Assembly: GCA_036351775.1 (NCBI GenBank)
Contig: JAZBPX010000066.1
Coordinates: 62,001-126,000, forward strand
Reading direction: 5' to 3'
From: Pacificimonas sp036351775
GTDB taxonomy: Bacteria > Pseudomonadota > Alphaproteobacteria > Sphingomonadales > Sphingomonadaceae
DNA length: 64,000 nucleotides
Of this stretch, positions 1-9,089 are shown in pieces. The notes below the pieces were generated by a model that did not search any database, was not told the origin of the DNA, and saw nothing but the letters and a program-made list of their open reading frames with translations. Each line of letters opens with the position of its first letter. Positions within the stretch are counted from its first letter, which is position 1. The position numbers were made by a program, and so were the translations under genes.

Positions 1-1230
1 GGTCAGGTCGATTTCCGGGCCGATCGCGAACACCTGCGCCCCGCCCTTCCGAACGGCCTTCCGCAGCCGCGTATTCACCAGCGGCGCTTCCCAGCGTACG
101 TTCGTCCCGACCAGCAGGACGACGTCCGCCGTTTCGAGGTTCGCGATGCCGGTGTTGAGCAAATAGCTCGCCCGCCCCTCGGACACTTCACCGCCCAGCT
201 GCGCGCCGTCCTGGCGGCATTCGTGGCGGTTCGATCCCAGCGCCGTCATAAGATCCTTCAGCGCCGCCAGGCTCTCGACGTCGACGAGGTCACCGGCAAC
301 CGCGCCGATCTCGTCTCCGGACAGCCCGTCGAGCCCCGCCTTGATCGCCGCGAACGCCTCGTCCCAGCGCGCCGCGCGCAGCTTGCCGTTCTCGCGCACA
401 TAGGGCTTGTCGAGGCGGCGCTTCATCAGGCCAAGCGGGCCGTAGCGGCCCTTGTCCGACAGCCACTCCTCGTTGACGTCATCGTTGATGCGCGGATTGA
501 CCCGCAGGATCTGCGGCCCCCGCGCATGATAGACGACGTTGGAGCCGACCGCGTCCATCACGTCGATGGCGTTCGTCTTCACCGTCTCCCAGGGGCGCGA
601 CCGAAACGCATAGGGCTTCGAGGTCAGCGCGCCGACCGGACACAGGTCGATGACATTGCCAGAGAGTTCCGACGTCGTCGTCTTTTCGAGATAGGTCGTG
701 ATCTCCATGGACTCGCCGCGGCCGATGGCGCCGATTTCCTCGACACCCGCGACTTCCTCGGCGAAGCGCACGCAGCGGGTGCAGTGGATGCAGCGGGTCA
801 TCACCGTCTTGATGATCGGCCCCATATGCTTCTCGGTCACCGCGCGCTTGTTCTCGTCATAGCGCGAGCGTCCGCGGCCATACATCAGCGCCTGGTCCTG
901 CAGGTCGCATTCGCCGCCCTGGTCGCAGATCGGGCAGTCAAGCGGGTGGTTGATGAGGAGGAACTCCATCACCCCTTCGCGCGCCTTCTGGGTCATCTCG
1001 GACGTCGTGGAGACCTCCTGCCCGTCGGCGGCGGGCAGCGCGCAGCTCGCCTGCGGCTTCGGCGGGCCGGGCTTCACCTCGACAAGGCACATGCGGCAAT
1101 TGCCGGCAATCGACAGCCGCTCATGATAGCAGAAGCGCGGAATCTCCGCCCCCGCCATCTCGCAGGCCTGCAAGACGGTCGCACCCTGCGGCACCTCGAC
1201 CTCGACCCCGTCCACCGTGAGTTTGGGCAT
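1..1230 (-). CDS. nuoG: NADH-quinone oxidoreductase subunit G (5' part, runs off the window)
   Basis: Peripheral-arm subunit of respiratory complex I that carries iron-sulfur clusters. The first 410 codons are visible and the 3' end lies outside the window. The N-terminal [2Fe-2S] ferredoxin domain shows C34, C45, C48 and C63. The His-Cys [4Fe-4S] motif follows at H95, C99, C102 and C108, and the next cluster has C147-x2-C-x2-C. A molybdopterin-oxidoreductase-like region begins near residue 220. The start is ATG at 1230, with an AGGA ribosome site that overlaps the stop of the preceding 230-residue gene. A near-identical copy of its first 59 bases lies 792 bases upstream (1964-2022). Identity is certain from the motifs and the nuo context. 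Confidence 0.96.
   Translation of the reverse strand, partial: MPKLTVDGVEVEVPQGATVLQACEMAGAEIPRFCYHERLSIAGNCRMCLVEVKPGPPKPQASCALPAADGQEVSTTSEMTQKAREGVMEFLLINHPLDCPICDQGGECDLQDQALMYGRGRSRYDENKRAVTEKHMGPIIKTVMTRCIHCTRCVRFAEEVAGVEEIGAIGRGESMEITTYLEKTTTSELSGNVIDLCPVGALTSKPYAFRSRPWETVKTNAIDVMDAVGSNVVYHARGPQILRVNPRINDDVNEEWLSDKGRYGPLGLMKRRLDKPYVRENGKLRAARWDEAFAAIKAGLDGLSGDEIGAVAGDLVDVESLAALKDLMTALGSNRHECRQDGAQLGGEVSEGRASYLLNTGIANLETADVVLLVGTNVRWEAPLVNTRLRKAVRKGGAQVFAIGPEIDLT
1172..1230. repeat. Direct repeat copy 1: first 59 bases of true nuoG
   Basis: The first 59 bases of nuoG recur at 1964-2022 with three mismatches. The two copies are in the same orientation and flank the gene for a 230-residue secreted protein. 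This copy is the functional nuoG start. Confidence 0.95.
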
Positions 1231-1234
1231 GTCC

Positions 1235-1927
1235 TCAGTTCCCCGGCACCGCGGCAGGCAACGCGCCCGCCCGTGCCATCAACGTTTCGCGATAGAGATT
1301 TTCGGCAAGCAACGCCTTGAGGGCCGAGCGAGAGAATTTCACCTCCGCGCCGGCGGGAATACATCCGCTCAGAGACGGTGCGATCTCGCCAATGGCGGCC
1401 TTTTCCTCGGAACTGGCCACCTCGCTGTTCACAAAGTCACGCACGGCGCTGGTACCTTGCCGCAATACGCAGGAGCCGAACAACAAAAGCGGCAGCGACG
1501 CAGGATTTGCGTGTTCGGCGCTATCCATGAGCGCCTGCCAGTCAGGCACGGCGTAGGGCGCAAAGTCGAAGTCGTCGTCCGCCATTCGCTTGTGCGCCGC
1601 GAGGAGATAAAACGCGCCGCGAAACAGACCTTGGGACATCGTCAGTTCCCCTGACGACAAGCACCTGGACTCAACGAGGCGCATGATCGTCTTCTCGTCC
1701 TTCTCCGGATGCCAGTAGGTCGCGAGCGCCTCGTCAACCCGCCATTCTTTCGCCTTCCAGACACACTTGGCATAATCGTAGGTGGCCAGCCGCGAGCGCT
1801 CTTCGTCTGAGAGACCCCGCGCGGTCGGGATGCGGGCCTCTTCATAGCGGTCGATCCGGGACTGCGCGCTAACGGAGGCCGCAAAGCCAGTCGCGATCAC
1901 CAGCACTGCGAACGCAAGACGAAACAT
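1235..1927 (-). CDS. Secreted hypothetical protein inserted between nuoF and nuoG
   Basis: A 230-residue protein with a clear Sec signal peptide (MFRLAFAVLVIATGFAASVSA, cleavage near residue 21). The mature part has Cys in the segments YDYAKC, ESRC, FGSC and SGC, and a C-terminal stretch of the type FSRSALKALLAENLY. I recall this pattern from uncharacterised secreted sphingomonad proteins, but no function is known to me. The ATG at 1927 shares an A with the TGA of the upstream mini-ORF (TGATG), so translation is probably coupled. The gene ends 4 bases before nuoG. Direct repeats of the nuoG start lie on both sides. It is not a complex I subunit by any motif I can see; its place in the nuo operon probably reflects insertion. 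Confidence 0.8.
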   Translation of the reverse strand: MFRLAFAVLVIATGFAASVSAQSRIDRYEEARIPTARGLSDEERSRLATYDYAKCVWKAKEWRVDEALATYWHPEKDEKTIMRLVESRCLSSGELTMSQGLFRGAFYLLAAHKRMADDDFDFAPYAVPDWQALMDSAEHANPASLPLLLFGSCVLRQGTSAVRDFVNSEVASSEEKAAIGEIAPSLSGCIPAGAEVKFSRSALKALLAENLYRETLMARAGALPAAVPGN

Positions 1928-2022
1928 CAACCCGCCTCCGCCGTCTGCATCTGCCGATTTAAGAAGACAGTCGCACCCTGCGGCACCTCGACCTCGACCC
2001 CGTCTACGGTGAGTTTGGGCAT
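1927..2022 (-). pseudogene. Duplicated nuoG start acting as a 31-codon coupling mini-ORF
   Basis: ATG at 2022 reads the first 18 residues of NuoG (MPKLTVDGVEVEVPQGAT), then diverges after one more shared residue and stops at TGA, which overlaps the ATG of the 230-residue secreted protein (TGATG). Upstream, the TAA of the 90-residue ORF overlaps this ATG (TAATG). So the fragment keeps a complete chain of translational coupling. It is too short to encode a working NuoG domain. It could be a decayed duplication, or it could be kept as a leader for the next gene; the sequence does not decide between these. Confidence 0.8.
1964..2022. repeat. Direct repeat copy 2 of the nuoG start
   Basis: A 59-base segment matching 1172-1230 with three mismatches; two of the three fall within the coding part of the first eight codons and keep the protein sequence unchanged. 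Matching stops sharply after this segment. Confidence 0.95.
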
Positions 2023-2290
2023 TACAAACCTTCAATCTCTTGGGCTGAAATTAGATTCCGCTGCCCCGTGAGCTTCCCTGTCATTCTAAGGGAGAACCCA
2101 TGCTGCCTGACTAAATGCAGCGCCGTGTCTAACTCCTTCACAAAAATAGCGTTCTTCTGATGGTGCTTCTCCGACCCTATGGATGGATCGGCTAACTCCC
2201 ACATGCATGTATCCGCATGTAGCGAAGGCTCATAGCGCTCAGTCTGACCGGCATACTGGCCAGTCGAGTGGGTTCTTTCGCGATATATTT

Positions 2291-2294
<4 letters not shown>
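2022..2294 (-). CDS. Hypothetical 90-residue protein between nuoF and nuoG
   Basis: Starts at GTG, which overlaps the nuoF stop (GTGA), and ends in TAA, which overlaps the duplicated nuoG ATG (TAATG). The product is basic and hydrophilic, with no signal peptide or membrane segment, and contains His-rich stretches around ADTCMWE and GSEKHHQ. Base composition in its second half is clearly more AT-rich than in nuoF, which suggests recent acquisition. I do not recognise a family. The two perfect coupling overlaps argue that it is translated, but there is no independent functional evidence. Confidence 0.55.
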
Positions 2295-3595
<1,301 letters not shown>

Positions 3596-3647
3596 GCCAG
3601 CACCATCAGTTCTTCATGCCGAACGCGGTTGAGGGGCAGGCCGCCGG

Positions 3648-3712
3648 ACCGCTCGCCCTTCGACAGGCTCAGGGTGAGCGGGGCACAGGAAGACCGCTCA
3701 TGCTGAGCCTGT
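3648..3712. repeat. Palindromic intergenic repeat inside the nuo operon
   Basis: Two oppositely oriented arms, cgcccttcgacaggctcagg and ctgagcctgtcgaag, lie in the gap between nuoE and nuoF. This is a typical sphingomonad REP-like element. The transcript would fold into a strong hairpin that could attenuate or stabilise the two halves of the operon differently. Confidence 0.75.
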
Positions 3713-3782
3713 CGAAGTATGGGCGTGCGGTGCCGTCCCTCGACTGCACTCGGGATGATGGGGATTGCGCGGGCGGAAACGT

Positions 3783-4475
3783 TCATGCCCATTCCTTCCG
3801 GTAGTCGTGGTTCTCGCGCGTCATCGCCTCCAGCGAGGTGACGCCGCCCGCCGGCTCCGACGACCGCCGCCCGTCCTGCGGTCCTGGCGTCGGCCGTTCA
3901 CCCGCGGCCAGCGCATCGACGATGCGCGCGGTATCCTCGGCGGTCAGGCACTCGTAATTGTCATCGTTGATCTGCACCATCGGCGCGGTCGCGCAGCTGC
4001 CGAGGCATTCGACTTCGGTCAGCGTGAAGAGGCCGTCGGGCGTCGTCTGCCCCTTGCGGATGCCCTTCTCGTTCAAGACGCGCATCACATCGTCCGACCC
4101 GCGCAGCATGCAGGGCGTCGTGCCGCACAGCTGAACATGATATTTCCCGACCGGCGACAGGTTGTACATCGTGTAGAAGGTCGCGACCTCGTAGACGCGG
4201 ATATAGGGCATTTCCAGCTGCCGCGCGATGAACTCGATCACCGGAATGGGCAGCCACCCCTGCGTATTCGTCTGCGCGCCGACCTGCCGCTGGGCAATGT
4301 CGAGCAGCGCCATCACCGCGGACTGCTTGCGAGGCGCCGGATATTTTGCGATCTCGGTTTCGACCTTCGCGGCATTCTCGGACGTCCACTGAAACCCGTC
4401 AAAGGCGTGGTGGTCCGGTTTCTCCGGAGCCATCGCTTCGGCATGGCCTTGGCTGGAATAGGTGGCTGCTGGCAT
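3783..4475 (-). CDS. nuoE: NADH-quinone oxidoreductase subunit E
   Basis: The 24-kDa-type complex I subunit of the NADH dehydrogenase module, 230 residues. The thioredoxin-like [2Fe-2S] cluster ligands are C117 and C122 (LCGTTPC) and C157 and C161 (CLGSC). The N-terminal helical part contains the conserved RVYEVATFYTMY segment. The C-terminal extension after residue 190 is low-complexity and variable in the family. It lies downstream of the lipoprotein gene and upstream of nuoF. The start at 4475 is the first ATG; a second Met at residue 15 is an alternative. Confidence 0.96.
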   Translation of the reverse strand: MPAATYSSQGHAEAMAPEKPDHHAFDGFQWTSENAAKVETEIAKYPAPRKQSAVMALLDIAQRQVGAQTNTQGWLPIPVIEFIARQLEMPYIRVYEVATFYTMYNLSPVGKYHVQLCGTTPCMLRGSDDVMRVLNEKGIRKGQTTPDGLFTLTEVECLGSCATAPMVQINDDNYECLTAEDTARIVDALAAGERPTPGPQDGRRSSEPAGGVTSLEAMTRENHDYRKEWA

Positions 4476-4610
4476 CGGGTCTTTGTCTTCCGTGGTGCGG
4501 GGCGCGCGGAAGGGCTGCGCGGCTCCGCTTCAAACGTGACGCGGCACTAGCGCATGGGCGGGGGCCTTCGCAACCGCCGCATGCTGTCGCGGGCATCGGT
4601 TTTCAGCCCG

Positions 4611-5084
4611 TTAAGAAGCGTTCGCAAGAGTGACGCGCTCGACACAGTCGATGCGCGTGTCGTCTTCGGCGGTGCGGATCGTCCAGTGCGCCTGAAACGG
4701 CACCGCACCAGCGCCAAGCGGCGACACGAGAATGGTCAGGCCGCCGGTCTCCGGATCAGCCTCGATCGTGCGCGAAATCACAGAGGGGCGCCGTTCGCCC
4801 GTCCGCCCGCGCACCATGCCCGCAAGGATCATCCAGCGATCGCTCGCAGTCCCGTCCGGCCCGTTCCGGACGGCAAAGCCCTCGCACCGGTCCAGCCGCT
4901 CGAACAGCTGCCCCGTCGCCATCGCCTGCATCACCGCCTGCGGCGTGCGATATGCGGGCGGCAGCGCGGCATAGTCGAGCACCTCCGGCGCGCTGGCCGC
5001 CGTGGGCGTGGACGGCGTGTTGTCACAGCCGACAACCGCCACCACGATCGCCGGCACGATCGCCCGCGCTACTAGCGGTCGCAC
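4611..5084 (-). CDS. Putative lipoprotein inserted between nuoD and nuoE
   Basis: A 157-residue protein with an N-terminal hydrophobic segment and a lipobox ending VVGC at residue 20, followed by a Thr/Ser/Pro/Ala-rich linker. This predicts a lipoprotein attached to a membrane. The mature domain has no motif I recognise. Its start overlaps the end of nuoD by 13 bases, so it is cotranscribed and probably translationally coupled with complex I genes. It could be an assembly or stability factor, but that is only inferred from position; a passenger gene is equally possible. Confidence 0.75.
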   Translation of the reverse strand: MRPLVARAIVPAIVVAVVGCDNTPSTPTAASAPEVLDYAALPPAYRTPQAVMQAMATGQLFERLDRCEGFAVRNGPDGTASDRWMILAGMVRGRTGERRPSVISRTIEADPETGGLTILVSPLGAGAVPFQAHWTIRTAEDDTRIDCVERVTLANAS

Positions 5085-6337
5085 TCACCGAACACGATGT
5101 CGAGGCTGCCGAGGATCGCGGGGGCGTCGGCCAGCATGTGACCCTTGCACATGAACTCCATCGCCTGAAGGTGCGAGAAGGCGGTCGGGCGGATCTTGCA
5201 GCGATAGGGTTTGTTCGACCCGTCGCTGACGAGGTAAATGCCGAACTCCCCCTTCGGGCTTTCGGTGGCGACGTAAACCTCGCCCTCCGGCACATGGAAG
5301 CCCTCGGTGTAGAGCTTGAAGTGGTTGATCAGAGCTTCCATCGAGCGCTTCATCTCGCCGCGCTTCGGCGGACCGACCTTCGGGTCCGTGGACATGATCG
5401 GCCCCGCCGGCATGTCGGCGATGCACTGCCTGATGATCTTCAGGCTCTCGCGCATTTCGGCCATGCGGCACATGAAGCGGTCATAGCAATCACCCTGCGT
5501 CCCCACCGGCACGTCGAAGTCCATGCGGTCATAGACGTCATAGGGCTGCGCCTTGCGCAGGTCCCAGGCGATGCCGGAGGCGCGCAGGCACGGGCCGGAG
5601 AAGCCGCGCGCGATGGCATCGTCCTTCGACACGACGCCGATGCCGACGTTGCGCTGCTTGAAGATGCGGTTGCCCACGACCAGCGCCTCGAAGTCGTCGA
5701 GGACTTTCGGGAAGCTCTCCGTCCAGTCGGCGATGTCGGCCAGCAGTTTCGGCTGCACGTCCTGATGCACGCCGCCGGGCCGGAAATAGGCCGCATGAAA
5801 GCGCGCGCCCGACACGCGCTCGTAAAACTCGCAGACATGCTCGCGCTCTTCGAACAGCCACAGCATCGGCGTCATCGCGCCAACGTCCATCGCGTGCGCG
5901 GTCGTGTTCATGATGTGGTTCGTGATCCGCGTGATCTCCGCGAACATCACCCGGATATACTGCGCCCGCTCCGGCACCGGCAGGTCCAGCAGCTTCTCGA
6001 TGGCGAGGACGTAGCTATGCTCCTCGCACATGGGCGAGACGTAATCGAGGCGGTCCATATAAGGCAGCGCCTGCAGATACGTCTTGTACTCGATCAGCTT
6101 TTCGGTGCCGCGGTGGAGGAGGCCGATATGCGGATCGACCCGCTCGATGATCTCGCCGTCCATTTCCATGATCAGGCGCAGAACGCCGTGCGCCGCCGGA
6201 TGCTGCGGCCCGAAGTTCATGGAATAATTCTGGATCTCGGTCGTGGCCGCCGTCTCGCCGGTCTCGTTGTCGAACGTAATCGAGCGGTCGGCGGAGTCCT
6301 CTTCGGCCGTCTTGTCGAGGATATCGGTGTCGCTCAT
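5072..6337 (-). CDS. nuoD: NADH-quinone oxidoreductase subunit D
   Basis: The 49-kDa subunit that forms the quinone-binding cavity of complex I next to NuoB. At 421 residues it is slightly long because of an acidic N-terminal extension of about 35 residues before the conserved NFGPQHPAAHGVLRL motif. The segment HRGTEKLIE and the C-terminal GECDR ending are typical. Its ATG overlaps the nuoC stop (TGATG). The next gene starts inside its 3' end. Confidence 0.97.
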   Translation of the reverse strand: MSDTDILDKTAEEDSADRSITFDNETGETAATTEIQNYSMNFGPQHPAAHGVLRLIMEMDGEIIERVDPHIGLLHRGTEKLIEYKTYLQALPYMDRLDYVSPMCEEHSYVLAIEKLLDLPVPERAQYIRVMFAEITRITNHIMNTTAHAMDVGAMTPMLWLFEEREHVCEFYERVSGARFHAAYFRPGGVHQDVQPKLLADIADWTESFPKVLDDFEALVVGNRIFKQRNVGIGVVSKDDAIARGFSGPCLRASGIAWDLRKAQPYDVYDRMDFDVPVGTQGDCYDRFMCRMAEMRESLKIIRQCIADMPAGPIMSTDPKVGPPKRGEMKRSMEALINHFKLYTEGFHVPEGEVYVATESPKGEFGIYLVSDGSNKPYRCKIRPTAFSHLQAMEFMCKGHMLADAPAILGSLDIVFGECDR

Positions 6338-6993
6338 CAGGCGTCCTTCTTGTCCTGGACCTCGTCATGGTCCGGCACGGTCACGGTGGTATCCGCCTTC
6401 TCGTCGCCCGGCAGGTTATAGCGGCTGTAGGCCGGCCCCTCCCACGGGCTTTCGAAGTCGAAGCTGCGGAAATCCTGCGCCAGCGTCACCGGCTCGTAGA
6501 TCACGCGCTTCTGCTCCTCCGAATAGCGCAGCTCGACATAGCCGGTCAGCGGGAAATCCTTGCGGAACGGATGCCCGGAAAAGCCGTAGTCGGTCAGGAT
6601 GCGGCGATGATCCGGGTTGCCGTCGAACATGACGCCGTAAAGGTCCCACACCTCCCGCTCCAGCCAGCCCGCGACCGGCCACAGGTCGGTGACGGACGCA
6701 ACGGGCTTCTTCTCACTCGTCGAGGTCCGCACCCGCACCCGCGCATTTTTCGTCAGCGACAGCAGGTGATAATTCACCTCGAACCGGTCCTCCCGCTCCG
6801 GGAAGTCGCAGCCGGCAATCTCCATCAGCTGCTGATACTGGTGGTCGGCCTTCAGCGCCGACAGCGTTTCATGCAGCATCTCGCGCGGCACGGTCAGCGT
6901 CAGCTCGCCGCGATGCCAGCGCGCCTCGGCGTCCGGGAACGCCTCGATTAGCGCCTCGTCGCGGGTCATTATGGGGGCGGGATGCGCGGCCAA
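6337..6993 (-). CDS. nuoC: NADH-quinone oxidoreductase subunit C
   Basis: The 30-kDa subunit of complex I, 218 residues, unfused to NuoD as is usual in Alphaproteobacteria. The signature EREVWDLYGVMFDGNPDHRR lies at about residues 112-131, followed by GHPFRKDFPLTGY. The C-terminal 25 residues are acidic and variable. The start at 6993 lies 24 bases after nuoB; a second Met at residue 9 is an alternative start. Confidence 0.97.
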   Translation of the reverse strand: MAAHPAPIMTRDEALIEAFPDAEARWHRGELTLTVPREMLHETLSALKADHQYQQLMEIAGCDFPEREDRFEVNYHLLSLTKNARVRVRTSTSEKKPVASVTDLWPVAGWLEREVWDLYGVMFDGNPDHRRILTDYGFSGHPFRKDFPLTGYVELRYSEEQKRVIYEPVTLAQDFRSFDFESPWEGPAYSRYNLPGDEKADTTVTVPDHDEVQDKKDA

Positions 6994-7017
6994 GTCTGCG
7001 GCCCTTTCCAGTAAGGT

Positions 7018-7563
7018 CTAGCGTTCGAACGTGCCGACGCGGCGGATTTTCCGCTGCAGCTGCAGGACGCCGTACAGCAGCGCCTCGGCCGAGGGCGGAC
7101 AGCCGGGAACGTAAATGTCCACGGGCACGATGCGGTCGCAGCCGCGCACCACGGAATAGCTGTAATGATAATAGCCGCCGCCATTGGCGCAACTGCCCAT
7201 GGAGATGACGTAGCGCGGCTCCGGCATCTGGTCGTACAGGCGGCGCAGCGCGGGGGCCATCTTGTTGCACAGCGTACCCGCGACGATCATCACGTCCGAC
7301 TGGCGCGGGGATGCGCGCGGCGCTGCGCCGAACCGCTCCATGTCATAGCGCGGCATGTTGGCGTGCATCATCTCCACGCCGCAGCAGGCCAGCCCGAACG
7401 TCATCCACCAGAGCGATCCCGTGCGCGCCCAGTTGAACAGGTCCTCCGTCGTCGTCGTCAGGAAGCCCTTGTTGTCCAGCTCCGTCCCCACATCGGCCAC
7501 GAACTGGTCGTGCGGGATGACGAAGTCCTCCGGGCGGCGCGCGGCCGGTGTCTCTACTCCCAT
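7018..7563 (-). CDS. nuoB: NADH-quinone oxidoreductase subunit B
   Basis: Complex I subunit that carries cluster N2, the last electron carrier before quinone. It has 181 residues. The ligand motifs are LACCGVEMM with its tandem Cys, GSCANGG and VPGCPPSAEALL. ATG at 7563 overlaps the 3' end of nuoA by 10 bases. An in-frame upstream extension reads nuoA in another frame and is not real. Confidence 0.97.
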   Translation of the reverse strand: MGVETPAARRPEDFVIPHDQFVADVGTELDNKGFLTTTTEDLFNWARTGSLWWMTFGLACCGVEMMHANMPRYDMERFGAAPRASPRQSDVMIVAGTLCNKMAPALRRLYDQMPEPRYVISMGSCANGGGYYHYSYSVVRGCDRIVPVDIYVPGCPPSAEALLYGVLQLQRKIRRVGTFER

Positions 7564-7931
7564 TCCAGCGCGCCCTTCTTCCATTCGTAGATGAAGCCGA
7601 TCGTCAGGATGCCGAGGAACACCATCATCGCGCCCCAGCCGAACACGCCCGTCGCGCCAAGACTCACTGCCCAGGGAAACAGGAACGCGACCTCCAGGTC
7701 GAAGATGATGAACAGGATCGCGACAAGGTAGAAGCGCACGTCGAACTGGTTGCGCGCATCCTCGAAGGCGGGAAAGCCGCACTCATATTCGCTCAGCTTC
7801 GCATCATAGGGCTGCTGCGCGCCGGTCGCATTCGCCACCAGGATGGGCAAACCGACAAACACCGCCGACAGCGCAACGGCGATGCCGAGGAAAATCAGAA
7901 TGGGCAGATATTCCGCCGCTACGGAGGCCAT
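7554..7931 (-). CDS. nuoA: NADH-quinone oxidoreductase subunit A
   Basis: Small membrane subunit of complex I with 125 residues and three predicted membrane helices, at about residues 8-30, 66-88 and 93-115. The conserved loop SEYECGFPAFEDARNQFDVR contains the Cys that is accessible in the deactive state in related enzymes. It is the first gene of the nuo operon, so its promoter should lie in 7932-8046. Confidence 0.97.
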   Translation of the reverse strand: MASVAAEYLPILIFLGIAVALSAVFVGLPILVANATGAQQPYDAKLSEYECGFPAFEDARNQFDVRFYLVAILFIIFDLEVAFLFPWAVSLGATGVFGWGAMMVFLGILTIGFIYEWKKGALEWE

Positions 7932-8046
7932 TATCGGGCGCGTCCTTCATGCTTGTCGAGACAGGATCAGGCTTTCCCCGCGCTTCTAGGCAGCGAGCGC
8001 GCGCCCCGCAAGGCGGTCGGAACGTCGCGGTTAGGGAGACCAAACC

Positions 8047-8145
8047 TGTCATCCTGACGAAGGTCAGGACCCACGCCGTTACTTCTGCACTGCAGTTACG
8101 GTTCCGACGGAATGGCGTGGGTCCTGAAACCAGTTCAGGATGACA
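8047..8145. repeat. Inverted palindromic repeat pair upstream of nuoA
   Basis: The left arm gtcatcctgacgaaggtcag and the right arm ctgaaaccagttcaggatga are inverted copies with a spacer that is itself partly palindromic (acccacgcc... ggcgtgggt). The same element type recurs at 12872, 34199 and 39101. Confidence 0.8.
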
Positions 8146-8176
8146 GTTGAGTTGCGCAAAAAGCCGCGTCCGAGCA

Positions 8177-8464
8177 TCAGCGCCAAAGGTCCGAAACGAC
8201 GGCCAGCTTCTCTTCGCTAAGGCGTTTCACGCCAGTAAGCGCCGACCGCCCCGCCGATGCCGAAAACGCCGCATCCCGCGCCGCTTCCGAGGGCCACTTC
8301 GCAATCGCAACAAATGCGCCGTCTTCCGCGCGGGTCAAACAAGACCCCTGCCCGCCAAGCGCCGCAAGTTCGCGCGTGGCGTCTTCCCAGCGCGCGATGA
8401 AAGCGGCCTCCGCGTCCGGCTCAACCCGCCAGCGATAAACCGCAAGAAATCCAGTTTCGGTCAT
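8177..8464 (-). CDS. Small ABM-like (dimeric alpha/beta barrel) protein
   Basis: A 95-residue protein resembling the antibiotic biosynthesis monooxygenase (ABM) fold. It starts MTETGFLAVYRWRVEP, has a central RWEDATRELAALGG helix and an AIAKWPSEAARDAAF segment typical of these ferredoxin-like dimers. The ATG at 8464 is chosen because the family begins directly with a beta strand; the in-frame sequence upstream is not family-like. Members act as small oxygenases or as stress-related proteins of unknown substrate, so no reaction can be assigned. Confidence 0.65.
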   Translation of the reverse strand: MTETGFLAVYRWRVEPDAEAAFIARWEDATRELAALGGQGSCLTRAEDGAFVAIAKWPSEAARDAAFSASAGRSALTGVKRLSEEKLAVVSDLWR

Positions 8465-8541
8465 CTCATCCCATCCCCGCTTGGGTCTACAAAGCGCCGC
8501 GGACATCTTGCGCAAACATGCGTTGATGTTATCGTTTGCTA

Positions 8542-9018
8542 ATGACGCCGAGCGACTTCTTTTCGCGCTTTCCTTTGGATAACAGCGCATTCAACATTGC
8601 GATCATTCTCGACGCCAAACGCGGCAAAGCGCATGCGTCAGAGATTGCGAAGATCTTGGAACAACGGGGTCTTGGCAATGATGCGACCGGAAACTCAGTG
8701 ACACGAAGCCTGAACCATTATTATCCCACCGCGAAGGACTACAATCGGAGCCATCCAGCTCTCGTTGATCGACCGGAGCCGAACACTTTTCGCCTTGCAA
8801 GGGGCGTAACGCCCAAAGACTTTCTTAAGAGCAATTCGAGGTTCTTAGATAGCGCCATGCAGTCGGTGGTGAAGGATTTACAACGAAGGTCATCGTTGCG
8901 TGCAGAGCCGTGGGCGAATGTCGTCTGGAAAATGCCAGAACTCTGGGAGAAGGAACTAGTGCAGAAGATGTATGCTGACGAGGTAGAACTCTTGGACAGC
9001 ATCGATCTCGGACTATAG
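8542..9018 (+). CDS. Hypothetical protein with possible winged-helix N-terminus
   Basis: A 158-residue protein from ATG 8542, with an alternative TTG two codons upstream. Residues about 18-60 (FNIAIILDAKRGKAHASEIAK and following) look like a helix-turn-helix, and a basic loop with RPEPNTFRLARG follows, as in winged helices. The C-terminal half is helical and charged. Codon use is more AT-rich than in neighbouring genes, and no ribosome site is obvious. It is a lone gene between minus-strand genes. I cannot assign a family; acquisition by transfer is likely. Confidence 0.6.
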   Translation: MTPSDFFSRFPLDNSAFNIAIILDAKRGKAHASEIAKILEQRGLGNDATGNSVTRSLNHYYPTAKDYNRSHPALVDRPEPNTFRLARGVTPKDFLKSNSRFLDSAMQSVVKDLQRRSSLRAEPWANVVWKMPELWEKELVQKMYADEVELLDSIDLGL

Positions 9019-9089
9019 CCGTTCCGCCTTCGGCTAGGCTTGCCCCTTGGTAGGGGCGACGTATCACTGGCATTGTCTTAAGAGCTCTC

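Noticed and set aside
223..1320. Open frame of 365 codons opposite nuoG
   Set aside because: The true gene on the other strand shows all complex I cluster ligands; this frame is its shadow.
4952..6421. Long open frame of 489 codons opposite nuoD
   Set aside because: It is antisense to a certain nuoD gene; long antisense frames are expected at this GC content, and the product has no domain.
8542..9018. Restriction-modification or phage gene
   Set aside because: Low GC and a possible winged helix are suggestive, but no partner genes or catalytic motif are present, so it is left as hypothetical.
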